From positions 1-13,640 of the forward strand of contig JABXKX010000274.1 in the NCBI GenBank assembly GCA_013619035.1: a stretch of 13,640 nucleotides of DNA, read 5' to 3'. Shown here one piece after another: positions 6,873 to 13,640 of the stretch. Positions within the stretch are counted from its first letter, which is position 1; the number at the start of each line of letters is the position of its first letter. The stretch comes from Peptostreptococcaceae bacterium (GTDB lineage: Bacteria; Bacillota_A; Clostridia; Peptostreptococcales; Acidaminobacteraceae). The notes below the pieces were generated by a model. The model searched no databases. It was not told where the DNA came from and worked only from the letters and a program-made list of their open reading frames with translations. Both the position numbers and the translations under genes were made by a program.

Positions 6873-7190
6873 ATGTTAATACTAGATAAAGATAACTTTC
6901 AAGAGAACGTTCTAGATGCAAATGGTTTTGTATTAGTTGATTACTGGTCAGACGGTTGTGAGCCATGTAAAGCTTTAATGCCTGACGTGGAAGAATTAGC
7001 TGCTGAGTATGATGGTAAAGTTGTATTTTCAAAGTTAAATACAATGAAAGCTAGAAGATTAGCAATTTCTCAAAGAGTTTTAGGTTTACCAACAATCATT
7101 CTTTACAAGGATGGAGCAAAAGTTGGCGAAGTAACAAAAGACGATGCTACTAGAGAAGGCATCAAAAAAATGATTGAAGCACATATCTAA
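6873..7190 (+). CDS. trxA: Thioredoxin with atypical GCEPC active site
   Basis: Protein of 105 residues with the thioredoxin fold: [23 protein letters not shown] around the redox centre, then the cis-proline loop [12 protein letters not shown]. The active site is Gly28-Cys29-Glu30-Pro31-Cys32 in place of the usual WCGPC; the Trp before the first Cys is replaced by Gly and the next Gly by Glu. Thioredoxins of glycine reductase systems in Eubacterium acidaminophilum and Clostridium litorale have similar GCxPC centres, so this is probably a specialised electron donor to GrdA's selenide-sulfide rather than the general cell thioredoxin. AGGAGG at 6862-6867 lies 5 bases before the start. Confidence 0.94.
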   Translation: MLILDKDNFQENVLDANGFVLVDYWSDGCEPCKALMPDVEELAAEYDGKVVFSKLNTMKARRLAISQRVLGLPTIILYKDGAKVGEVTKDDATREGIKKMIEAHI

Positions 7191-7198
7191 TGTGTGAA

Positions 7199-7240
7199 AT
7201 TATGCGAGGTTTTATTTTCAATTGGGGGACCTCGCATAAT
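7199..7240 (+). repeat. Perfect 12-bp hairpin between trxA and grdE without a T tract
   Basis: ATTATGCGAGGT (7199-7210) and its exact complement (7229-7240) enclose an 18-base loop. It begins 9 bases after the trxA stop. No T run follows (GATAAATAAAG), so it is unlikely to be an intrinsic terminator; an RNA-processing or mRNA-stabilising hairpin is more likely. ACCTC in its 3' arm (7229-7233) could also pair with GAGGT of the grdE ribosome site (7276-7280). Confidence 0.7.
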
Positions 7241-7287
7241 GATAAATAAAGTGGTTTTTAAACATAGTTTTTTAGGAGGTGGCATCC

Positions 7288-8574
7288 ATGCGTTTAGAAC
7301 TAGGAAATATCATAATCAATGATGTTCAGTTTGCGGATGTTAGTAAAGTTGAGAATGGAACATTATTTGTAAATAAAACTGAGTTAACTGAGTTATTATT
7401 ACAAGATGACCATATCGCTAATATTAACATCGAATTAGCTAAACCAGGAGAATCAACAAGAATTACACCGGTTAAAGATGTAATCGAGCCAAGAGTAAAA
7501 GTTTCTGGCAATGGTGGAATTTTCCCTGGAGTAAAGAACAAAGTAGAAACAGTTGGTAGCGGAAGAACTCATGTACTTAAAGGTGCTGCAGTTGTTACAG
7601 CTGGTAAGATCGTTGGATTCCAAGAAGGTATCATCGATATGAGTGGAATTGGTGCAGAATATACACCATTTTCAAAATTAAATAATGTAGTAATAGTAAT
7701 CGAAGCAAATGAAGGCTTAACTCAATATGAGTATGAAGCAGCTGCAAGAAACGCTGGTTTAACTGCTGCTCTTCATTTAGGAGAGTTGGCTAGAGAATTA
7801 ACACCAGACGAAATTGAAGTATTTGAAACTAAACCATTATTTGAGCAAGCAAATGATTATCCTGAATTACCAAAAGTAGGATATGTATACATGCTTCAAA
7901 CTCAAGGTTTATTACATGATACTTACGTGTATGGCGTTGATGCAAAGAAAATTGTACCAACTATCTTATATCCAACAGAAGTAATGGATGGCGCTATTTT
8001 AAGCGGTAACTGTGTGTCAGCATGTGACAAGAACACAACTTACCATCACTTAAATAACCCAATCATTAGAAACTTATATGCACAACACGGTAAAGAAATA
8101 AACTTTATGGGTGTTATCATTACTAACGAGAACGTATTCTTAGCTGATAAAGAAAGATCTTCTGATTGGACTGCAAAGTTAACTGAGTACATGGGTCTTG
8201 ACGGCGTAGTTGTTTCTCAAGAAGGTTTCGGTAACCCTGATACAGATTTAATTATGAACTGTAAGAAAATCGAAGGCAAAGGTATTAAAACTGTTATTGT
8301 AACTGATGAGTATGCTGGTCAAGATGGTTCTTCACAATCTTTAGCAGATGCTGATAAAGCTGCTGATGCAGTTGTTACTGGTGGTAACGCAAACGAAGTG
8401 ATTATATTACCTCCAATGGACAGAATTATTGGTATGTTAGATTATACTGATACTGTTGCTGGTGGATTCAATGGATCATTAAAAGAAGACGGTAGTATTG
8501 TAGCTGAGATTCAAATTATCACAGGTGCTACTAACGAATTAGGATTTAATAAATTAACTGCTAGAACTTTCTAG
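7288..8574 (+). CDS. grdE: Glycine reductase protein B proprotein GrdE (pyruvoyl precursor of alpha and beta subunits)
   Basis: Substrate-binding part of protein B. The 428-residue precursor is cleaved before an internal cysteine, which becomes a pyruvoyl group that forms a Schiff base with the glycine amino group. The cleavage site is visible as [16 protein letters not shown], with the cysteine at residue 242, the same number as reported for characterised GrdE proteins. The products would be about 241 and 187 residues. AGGAGG at 7274-7279 is 8 bases before the ATG at 7288; an in-frame GTG at 7279 overlaps the ribosome site and is rejected. It lies 97 bp after trxA, with a hairpin in the gap, and 32 bp before grdA. 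Sequence end is a TAG stop followed at once by another TAG. Confidence 0.96.
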   Translation: MRLELGNIIINDVQFADVSKVENGTLFVNKTELTELLLQDDHIANINIELAKPGESTRITPVKDVIEPRVKVSGNGGIFPGVKNKVETVGSGRTHVLKGAAVVTAGKIVGFQEGIIDMSGIGAEYTPFSKLNNVVIVIEANEGLTQYEYEAAARNAGLTAALHLGELARELTPDEIEVFETKPLFEQANDYPELPKVGYVYMLQTQGLLHDTYVYGVDAKKIVPTILYPTEVMDGAILSGNCVSACDKNTTYHHLNNPIIRNLYAQHGKEINFMGVIITNENVFLADKERSSDWTAKLTEYMGLDGVVVSQEGFGNPDTDLIMNCKKIEGKGIKTVIVTDEYAGQDGSSQSLADADKAADAVVTGGNANEVIILPPMDRIIGMLDYTDTVAGGFNGSLKEDGSIVAEIQIITGATNELGFNKLTARTF

Positions 8575-8606
8575 TAGAAACCGTATATAACGAAAGGACG
8601 ACTAAA

Positions 8607-9083
8607 ATGAATATTTTCGAAAACAAAAAAGTAATCATTATCGGCGACCGTGATGGCGTGCCGGGTCAAGCAATTGAAGAGTGTGTAAAGACTGTTTCAA
8701 CTGCTACTGTAGTATATTCAGCAACAGAATGTTTTGTCTGAACGGCTGCAGGCGCAATGGATTTGGAAAATCAAAATAGGGTTAAAGCATTAACAGAAGA
8801 ACATGGAGCTGAAAATATCGTTGTGGTATTTGGTGCTGCCGAAGCAGAATCTGCAGGTTTAGCTGCAGAAACAGTAACTGCTGGAGATCCAACATACGCT
8901 GGATCACTTGCTGGTGTTGAATTAGGATTATCTGTATATCATGCAGTTGAACCTACTTTCAAAGCTGCTGTAAACTTTGATGTATATGACGAGCAAATTG
9001 GTATGATGGAAATGGTTCTTGAAGTTGAAGAGATTGAAACTGAAATGAACAACATCAGAGGCGAGTTCTGTAAATACTTATAG
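8607..9083 (+). CDS. grdA: Glycine reductase selenoprotein A (GrdA), with in-frame UGA for selenocysteine
   Basis: Small acidic carrier selenoprotein of 158 residues. It accepts the carboxymethyl group on its selenocysteine from GrdB, passes the two-carbon unit to protein C as a ketene equivalent, and ends as an oxidised Cys-Sec pair that thioredoxin reduces. The reading frame runs from ATG 8607 (AAAGGA at 8593-8598) through TGA at 8739-8741 to TAG. Residues 41-50 read ECFVUTAAGA, giving a redox pair Cys42-x-x-Sec45. The downstream part, with [19 protein letters not shown] and [16 protein letters not shown], is typical GrdA and continues in the same frame. A simple gene caller would report only a fragment from the ATG at 8757. 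The selenocysteine factors SelA, SelB, SelC and SelD are not in the window. Confidence 0.97.
8739..8741 (+). other. Selenocysteine UGA codon in grdA
   Basis: TGA in frame in the CFV-U-TAAG context, with family sequence on both sides. Just downstream only a weak structure is seen: TGC/GCA (8747-8749 and 8754-8756) around AGGC, about 10 bases after the codon. I do not see a convincing E. coli-like SECIS. Confidence 0.95.
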
Positions 9084-9154
9084 TAACAAGAGTGTTATTT
9101 TGATCTAACCCATTGAAATAATGCGGCAACATTTTGATTCCAAATTATTGTAAG

Positions 9155-9173
9155 AATAGTTCGTTGAACTATT
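9155..9173 (+). repeat. 8-bp hairpin in the grdA-grdB spacer
   Basis: AATAGTTC and GAACTATT form perfect 8-bp arms with a GTT loop, 72 bases after grdA. It is followed by AAAATTA rather than T, so termination is unlikely. A role in mRNA processing or stability is possible but unproven. Confidence 0.55.
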
Positions 9174-9198
9174 AAAATTAAGTAATACCGTAAATCGG

Positions 9199-9214
9199 AT
9201 AACGTGATAACGTG
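9199..9214 (+). repeat. Tandem direct repeat ATAACGTG x2
   Basis: Two exact head-to-tail copies of an 8-base unit, 26 bases before the grdB start and directly after a short CCG/CGG dyad (9188-9198). It could be a protein site or the remains of a small duplication. It lies in the unusually long 157-bp gap between grdA and grdB. Confidence 0.6.
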
Positions 9215-9240
9215 CATATAAGAGTTTAGAGGTGGATAAA

Positions 9241-10551
9241 ATGAGCAAATTAAGAGTAATTCATTATATCAATCAGTTCTATGCCGGTATAGGTGGAGAA
9301 GAAAAAGCTGATATCAAGCCAGAAATTAGAGAAGGTTTTGTTGGACCAGGAATGGCACTTAACAAAGCATTCGGTGAAGAGGCTGAAATCGTTGCTACAG
9401 TAATCTGTGGTGACTCATACTTCAACGAGAATATCGACGAAGTTAAAGCTGAGATTATTGATATGATTAAAGCATACAACCCAGACGTATTTGTTGCAGG
9501 TCCTGCATTTAACGCTGGTAGATATGGTGTAGCATGTGGTGCTATGTCAAAAGAAGTAATTGAAGTACTTAAAGTACCAGCAGTTACTGCTATGTATATA
9601 GAAAATCCAGGTGCTGATATGTACAAGAAATTTGTATACACTATGGCAACTGGTAACTCTGCAGCAACTATGAGAAAAGCCGTTCCAGCATTAGCTAAAA
9701 TGACTTTAAAAGTTGCTAGAAACGAAGCTATCGGTACGCCAGCAGAAGAAGGCTACTTAGCTCGTGGTTTTAGAAAAAATATTTTCGAAGAAAAAATCGG
9801 AGCTGAAAGAGCTGTTGATATGTTAGTTGCTAAATTAAAAGGCAACGACTTTGTAACTGAGTATCCTATGCCTGTATTTGATAATGTAGAGCCTGGAAAA
9901 GCTATCTTAGATTTAACTAAAGCAAAAATTGCATTAGTTACTTCTGGTGGTATTGTTCCTAAAGGAAACCCAGATAGAATTGCATCATCATCTGCTCAAA
10001 ATTATGGTAGATATGATATTTCTTCTGTAAATGACTTATGTTCTGAAACTTATGAAACTGCTCATGGCGGATTCGACCCGGTTTACTGTAACGCTGACTC
10101 TGATAGAGTATTACCAGTTGATATTTTAAGAGAAAAAGAGCAAGCAGGCGAAATTGGTGAGTTATACAAATACTTCTATACAACTACTGGAAACGGTACT
10201 TCTGTAAAGAACTCTTTAGCATTTGCTAGAGAATTCACGAAAGAGTTAATTGCTGATGGCGTTGATGCTGTTATCTTAACTTCTACGTGAGGCACTTGTA
10301 CTCGTTGCGGTGCAACGATGGTTAAGGGTATCGAAGAGTCTGGTATCCCTGTAGTACACATCTGTACAGTTGTTCCAATTTCATTAACAGTTGGAGCGAA
10401 CAGAATTGTTCCTGCTATTGCTATTCCTCATCCACTTGGTGATCCAAACTTAAGTACTGAAGAAGAGCTAAAAGTAAGAAGAAGAATTGTAGAAAAAGCA
10501 TTACATGCATTAACAGTTGAAGTTACTGAACAAACAGTATTCGAAAACTAA
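9241..10551 (+). CDS. grdB: Glycine reductase protein B selenoprotein subunit GrdB (gamma), with in-frame UGA for selenocysteine
   Basis: Catalytic selenoprotein of protein B. Its selenol attacks the alpha carbon of glycine held on the GrdE pyruvoyl group, releasing ammonia and leaving a carboxymethyl-selenoether that is passed to GrdA. The full frame encodes 436 residues from ATG 9241 (ribosome site GAGGTGG at 9229-9235) through TGA 10288-10290 to TAA. Residues around 346-357 read LTSTUGTCTRCGAT, giving Sec350 in a UxxCxxC motif; the position matches characterised GrdB. The N-terminus VIHYINQFYAGIGGEE and the C-terminal VVPISLTVGANRIVPAIAIPHP are typical. Reading TGA as stop would split it into a 349-residue piece and a C-terminal fragment. 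A SECIS-like hairpin follows the codon. A terminator-like structure follows the gene. Confidence 0.97.
10288..10318 (+). other. Selenocysteine UGA codon and SECIS hairpin in grdB
   Basis: After the TGA (10288-10290) a perfect 7-bp stem forms between 10302-10308 (TCGTTGC) and 10312-10318 (GCAACGA) with the triloop GGT at 10309-10311. A GGU-type apical loop about 19 bases after the UGA fits the bacterial SECIS pattern recognised by SelB, as in E. coli fdhF. The stem lies inside coding sequence (TRCGATM), as bacterial SECIS elements do. Confidence 0.75.
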
Positions 10552-10558
10552 ACATTAG

Positions 10559-10585
10559 AATGGGGAGTTTATTCTCCCCATTTTT
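10559..10585 (+). terminator. Terminator-like hairpin between grdB and grdC
   Basis: A 9-bp perfect stem (10559-10567 with 10574-10582), rich in G-C (GGGGAG core), with a 6-base loop and five T (10581-10585). It starts 8 bases after the grdB stop, and no clear promoter is seen before grdC. It probably terminates part of the transcripts and lowers grdCD relative to grdEAB; full termination would leave grdCD without a visible promoter. Confidence 0.78.
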
Positions 10586-10623
10586 ATAAATTTTGAATCA
10601 TATAGAATCACGGAGGTGTTGTG

Positions 10624-12159
10624 ATGAATAATGCTGTTATTAAAGCGGCGGGTTATATATTAGTGCATACGCAAGATATGATTATGCACAATGGAACAAC
10701 TCAAACAGTTGAGATGAGAAACAATCCAGAATCAGAGTACTTAAAAGCAGTGCCAAAGCACTTAAGAACATTTGAAGAAGTTGTAAACTACGCACCAAAC
10801 CAAACTTATATAGGTAATATGACACCTGATGAATTAGGTAAAATTGAAAAACCTTGGGTTGGAAAAGATGTACCAGGTGCTACGCGTTATGGAAAACTTG
10901 GTGAAATCATGCCGCAAGAAGAATTCATCCTTATGTTAAAAACTGCAGATGTATTCGACTTAGTAATGATTGAAAAAGCTTTCTTAGCAGGTGCAAAAGA
11001 TCAATATGCTGCTCATGAATTAATGACAGATGAGGAAATTGCTGGTTTAGGAGAAGGTTTTGAAATTGCTGCTATTGAAGCGGCAGTTGTTGAGCACGCA
11101 GAAGCGATCTACCACAACGATAAATTAATAGGTTGTGTTAAGAAAGCTCATGACGTTGATCCTAACTTAAATGCACATGTTATGTTTGAAAACTTAGTAG
11201 TTAAAGCATCAGGCGTACTTGCTTTCAAACACTTAATTGCTGACAACAACATCAATGTTGAAGATGTTGATTATGTAATCGAGTGTTCTGAAGAAGCATG
11301 TGGTGATATGAACCAAAGAGGTGGCGGTAACTTTGCTAAATCGATAGCTGAAGCAGTAGGTGCTGTTAATGCAACAGGATCTGACTTAAGAGGTTTCTGT
11401 GCGGCTCCAGTTCATGCTTTAATTTCTGCTGCTTCACTTGTTAAAGCTGGAACATACAAGAATGTAGTTGTAGTTGCAGGTGGTGCAACAGCTAAACTTG
11501 GTATGAACGGTAAAGATCATGTGAAAAAAGAATTACCAATCCTTGAAGATGTTTTAGGTGGTTTCGCAGTGCTTGTAAGTATTAATGATGGTGTTAATCC
11601 AGTTATTAGAACAGATTTTGTTGGTAGACATACAGTAGGAACAGGATCATCTCCACAAGCTGTTATTTCGTCATTAATCACGGCTCCGCTTGATGAAGCT
11701 GGTCTTAAGATTACTGATGTAGATAGATATTCAGTTGAAATGCAAAATCCAGATATCACTAAGCCAGCAGGTGCAGGTGATGTACCAGAAGCAAACTATA
11801 AAATGATTGCAGCACTTGGTGTTAAGAGAAAAGAATTAGAAAGAGCTGACTTAAAAACATTTGGTGAAAAGCACGGTATGCAAGGATGGGCGCCTACTCA
11901 AGGTCATATTCCTTCAGGTGTTCCTTACTTAGGATTTGCTATAGATGATTTAACGACTGGCGATCTGAACAGAGCTATGATCGTTGGTAAAGGTTCATTA
12001 TTCTTAGGAAGAATGACAAACTTATTTGATGGTGTTTCTGTAATGGTAGAAAGAAACCCAGGTCAAGTAGAAGAAGAAGCAACAGTTTCAAAAGAAGAAG
12101 TAAATAAGATGATTGCTGAAGCTATGAGAGATTTTGCTAAGCATATGTTAGCTGAATAA
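10624..12159 (+). CDS. grdC: Glycine reductase protein C, beta subunit GrdC
   Basis: Larger subunit of protein C, which takes the two-carbon unit from carboxymethyl-Sec-GrdA and, with GrdD, releases acetyl phosphate. The 511-residue length is normal. GrdC is distantly related to beta-ketoacyl-ACP synthase III; a possible nucleophile equivalent is Cys259 in RGFCAAPVHALISAASL, and a conserved HGMQGWAPTQGHIPSG segment supplies histidines near the C-terminal third. The extreme C-terminus is a charged, helical tail. The ATG at 10624 is chosen because GGAGG at 10612-10616 lies 7 bases upstream; a GTG at 10621 is too close. It sits 72 bp after grdB, with a terminator-like hairpin in the gap, and 11 bp before grdD. 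Confidence 0.96.
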   Translation: MNNAVIKAAGYILVHTQDMIMHNGTTQTVEMRNNPESEYLKAVPKHLRTFEEVVNYAPNQTYIGNMTPDELGKIEKPWVGKDVPGATRYGKLGEIMPQEEFILMLKTADVFDLVMIEKAFLAGAKDQYAAHELMTDEEIAGLGEGFEIAAIEAAVVEHAEAIYHNDKLIGCVKKAHDVDPNLNAHVMFENLVVKASGVLAFKHLIADNNINVEDVDYVIECSEEACGDMNQRGGGNFAKSIAEAVGAVNATGSDLRGFCAAPVHALISAASLVKAGTYKNVVVVAGGATAKLGMNGKDHVKKELPILEDVLGGFAVLVSINDGVNPVIRTDFVGRHTVGTGSSPQAVISSLITAPLDEAGLKITDVDRYSVEMQNPDITKPAGAGDVPEANYKMIAALGVKRKELERADLKTFGEKHGMQGWAPTQGHIPSGVPYLGFAIDDLTTGDLNRAMIVGKGSLFLGRMTNLFDGVSVMVERNPGQVEEEATVSKEEVNKMIAEAMRDFAKHMLAE

Positions 12160-12170
12160 AGGAGTGTACA

Positions 12171-13346
12171 ATGTCTGAAAAAAATATTAAAAAGATGTTG
12201 GGAAACACTTTCATGGACATTGCTAACGCAATCGAAACTGGATCTTTTGGTTCAAAAGTAAAAGTTGGTATTACTACTTTAGGTAGTGAGCATGGTACAG
12301 ATAACTTAGTCAAAGGTGCTGAGTTAGCTGCTAGAGATGCTGCTGATTTTGAAATTGTTTTAATAGGACCAAAAGTAGAGACTGAGTTAGAAGTTGTTGA
12401 AGTGAATACTGAAGCAGACATGCATAAGAAGATGGAAGAGCTTTTAGAAAGCGGCTACATTTCAGCATGTGTGACTATGCACTACAGTTTCCCAATTGGT
12501 GTGTCTACAGTAGGTAGAGTTATTACACCTGCAGTGGGTCAAGAAATGTTTATCGCAACAACTACTGGTACGTCTGCAACGAATAGATCAGAAGCAATGG
12601 TTAAAAATGCTTTATATGGTATTGTTGCTGCTAAAGCTATGGGATATAAAAATCCTACAGTGGGTATCTTAAATGTAGATAATGCTCGTGGTGTTGAAAG
12701 AGCACTTAGAGAATTAAATGATAATGGTTATGAGATTAACTTCGGTGAGTCTAAAAGAGCTGATGGCGGTTCTGTGATGAGAGGTAATGACTTATTAATG
12801 GGTTCTGTAGACGTTATGGTGACAGATACATTAACAGGTAATATCATGATGAAGATGTTCTCATCTTATGCAACTGGTGGTAGCTATGAAGCATCAGGTT
12901 ATGGTTATGGACCCGGTATTGGTATAGATTATGATAAAGCAATCTTAATCCTATCTAGAGCTTCAGGTGTGCCTGTTGTTGCTAATGCGATTAAGTATGC
13001 TGCGTCTCTTGCTAAAGGTAATTTAATTGGTGTTGCTAAAGCTGAATTCAAAAAAGCAAAAGCAGCAGGATTAGATGCTGTATTAAAAAGTTTCCACAAA
13101 GAAGCACCTGTTGCAACTGAAGAAGTAATTGCTCCGCCTAAGGAAGTTGTTACTGCAGATATCTCAGGTATTGATATCATGGATTTAGATGCAGCATGTG
13201 AAGCATTATGGAAAGAATCAATCTATGCTGAGAGTGGTATGGGTTGTACAGGTCCAATGATTCTTGTAAATGAGAAAAATCTTGAGAAGTCAGTTGTGAT
13301 CTTAGGTAAAGCAGGTTTTGTAGCATCACAAAAGCCTGACTGTTAA
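12171..13346 (+). CDS. grdD: Glycine reductase protein C, alpha subunit GrdD
   Basis: Smaller subunit of protein C, related to the PlsX phosphate acyltransferase family. It carries the acetyl thioester that is cleaved by phosphate to give acetyl phosphate. Of its 391 residues, Cys359 in SGMGCTGPMI matches in position the active-site Cys359 shown for Eubacterium acidaminophilum GrdD; a second C-terminal cysteine, Cys343 (DAACEALW), is nearby. A glycine-rich stretch, SYEASGYGYGPGIG, and GNDLLMGSVDVMVTDTLTGN recall PlsX. AAAGGAG at 12158-12164 overlaps the grdC stop and is 6 bases before the ATG, so translation is likely coupled to grdC. It is the last gene of the operon. Confidence 0.96.
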   Translation: MSEKNIKKMLGNTFMDIANAIETGSFGSKVKVGITTLGSEHGTDNLVKGAELAARDAADFEIVLIGPKVETELEVVEVNTEADMHKKMEELLESGYISACVTMHYSFPIGVSTVGRVITPAVGQEMFIATTTGTSATNRSEAMVKNALYGIVAAKAMGYKNPTVGILNVDNARGVERALRELNDNGYEINFGESKRADGGSVMRGNDLLMGSVDVMVTDTLTGNIMMKMFSSYATGGSYEASGYGYGPGIGIDYDKAILILSRASGVPVVANAIKYAASLAKGNLIGVAKAEFKKAKAAGLDAVLKSFHKEAPVATEEVIAPPKEVVTADISGIDIMDLDAACEALWKESIYAESGMGCTGPMILVNEKNLEKSVVILGKAGFVASQKPDC

Positions 13347-13400
13347 GTCATTTAGGGACAAGTCCTTTTAAATTGATCCCTATAATAAGCAAATAAAAAG

Positions 13401-13437
13401 CAAGTCTCTTTCTTAACTGAAAGGGACTTGTTTTCTT
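13401..13437 (+). terminator. Intrinsic terminator at the end of the grd operon
   Basis: A 12-bp stem with one G-U pair (13401-13412 with 13419-13430), a 6-base loop and TTTTCTT after it. It lies 54 bases after the grdD stop. A second, weaker dyad, TAGGGA/TCCCTA (13353-13358 and 13377-13382), lies between it and the stop. Confidence 0.87.
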
Positions 13438-13541
13438 ACTATAATGAACTATGAAAAAAGTCCATTTGACAAAATTTCAGATTATAAGCATATGTTTAGA
13501 TTTGAATTGAAAACCTTTGTGAATGTTTAACAAAAAAGAAA

Positions 13542-13595
13542 ATGGGTATTCATAGCAAAGTAGACAAATGTCCTATTTTCCAATAGAATACTCAT
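13542..13595 (-). terminator. Possible minus-strand terminator with a long loop
   Basis: On the minus strand the arm at 13595-13586 (ATGAGTATTC) can pair with 13551-13542 (GAATACCCAT), 10 bp with one G-U pair, and is followed by a TTTTC-TTTTTT tract (13541-13531). The loop is 34 bases and can itself fold (CTATT/AATAG at 13573-13586). It would fit the end of a convergent gene entering from the right edge. The long loop makes this uncertain. Confidence 0.35.
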
Positions 13596-13640
13596 ATGCC
13601 TCGATGCAAGAATCTATTTGAAGTCGTTGAGGTTTATATC
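13573..13640 (-). CDS. Possible C-terminal end of a convergent gene (partial)
   Basis: On the minus strand one frame is open from the window edge for 21 codons and ends in TAG at 13575-13573, reading about YKPQRLQIDSCIEAYEYSIG before the last Lys. It is followed on that strand by the possible terminator described above. The stretch is too short for identification and could be chance; the other two minus frames close within the last 30 bases. Confidence 0.25.
   Translation of the reverse strand, partial: YKPQRLQIDSCIEAYEYSIGK

Noticed and set aside
7279..7287. GTG 7279 as the grdE start
   Set aside because: It overlaps the ribosome site AGGAGG; ATG 7288 has ideal spacing and puts the processing cysteine at residue 242.
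8757..9083. A separate 108-codon gene starting at ATG 8757
   Set aside because: It is GrdA downstream of Sec45; no ribosome site precedes it, and the upstream frame from 8607 has a good one and typical GrdA sequence.
10318..10551. A separate 77-codon gene starting at ATG 10318
   Set aside because: It is the C-terminal end of GrdB after the in-frame selenocysteine UGA; the protein family continues unbroken across it.
13466..13496. TTGACA at 13466 as a plus-strand promoter
   Set aside because: Only weak -10 matches follow (CATATG at 17 bp, TATGTT at 19 bp), and no plus-strand gene starts within the window, so I do not call it.

Overview
The window is low-GC DNA from a strictly fermentative, Gram-positive-type anaerobe, most likely an amino-acid-fermenting member of the Clostridia. 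The evidence is an almost complete glycine reductase (Stickland) operon with two in-frame selenocysteine UGA codons, strong AGGAGG-type ribosome sites, A+T-rich codon use, and a chemotaxis gene that implies motility. I cannot name the genus from sequence alone.

Left part (1-3076): a housekeeping and miscellaneous cluster on the plus strand. It holds undecaprenyl-diphosphate phosphatase (uppP), a DUF362 protein with a C-terminal two-cluster ferredoxin domain, a CheX-type CheY-P phosphatase and the tRNA 2'-O-methyltransferase TrmL. It closes with a perfect 14-bp intrinsic terminator. Next comes a monocistronic Na+/phosphate symporter with a PhoU-like tail (3222-4889). It is preceded by two perfect TTAACA repeats at 11-bp spacing, which look like a PhoP box, and followed by its own terminator.

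Central control region (4890-5467): a 578-bp gene-free stretch containing a cre/LacI-type palindrome, a sigma-A-type promoter (TTGCAA-17-TATAAT), a tandem glycine riboswitch and an intrinsic terminator whose foot overlaps the P1 stem of the second aptamer. The layout suggests that glycine switches on the operon by antitermination.

Right part (5468-13346): grdX-trxB-trxA-grdE-grdA-grdB-grdC-grdD. GrdE (pyruvoyl precursor, Cys242) and GrdB (Sec350) make up the glycine-specific protein B. GrdA (Sec45) is the selenoprotein carrier. GrdC and GrdD (Cys359) make up protein C, which releases acetyl phosphate. The thioredoxin (unusual GCEPC active site) and thioredoxin reductase re-reduce GrdA. Together they convert glycine to acetyl phosphate and ammonia, giving ATP through acetate kinase (not in the window). 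Internal RNA structures between trxA and grdE, between grdA and grdB, and between grdB and grdC may adjust subunit levels. After grdD there is a strong terminator and then about 200 bp with a possible convergent gene end on the minus strand.

The operon itself is a known system. I see no wholly new system here. The points worth a second look are the regulatory details, the divergent second aptamer and the unusual thioredoxin.
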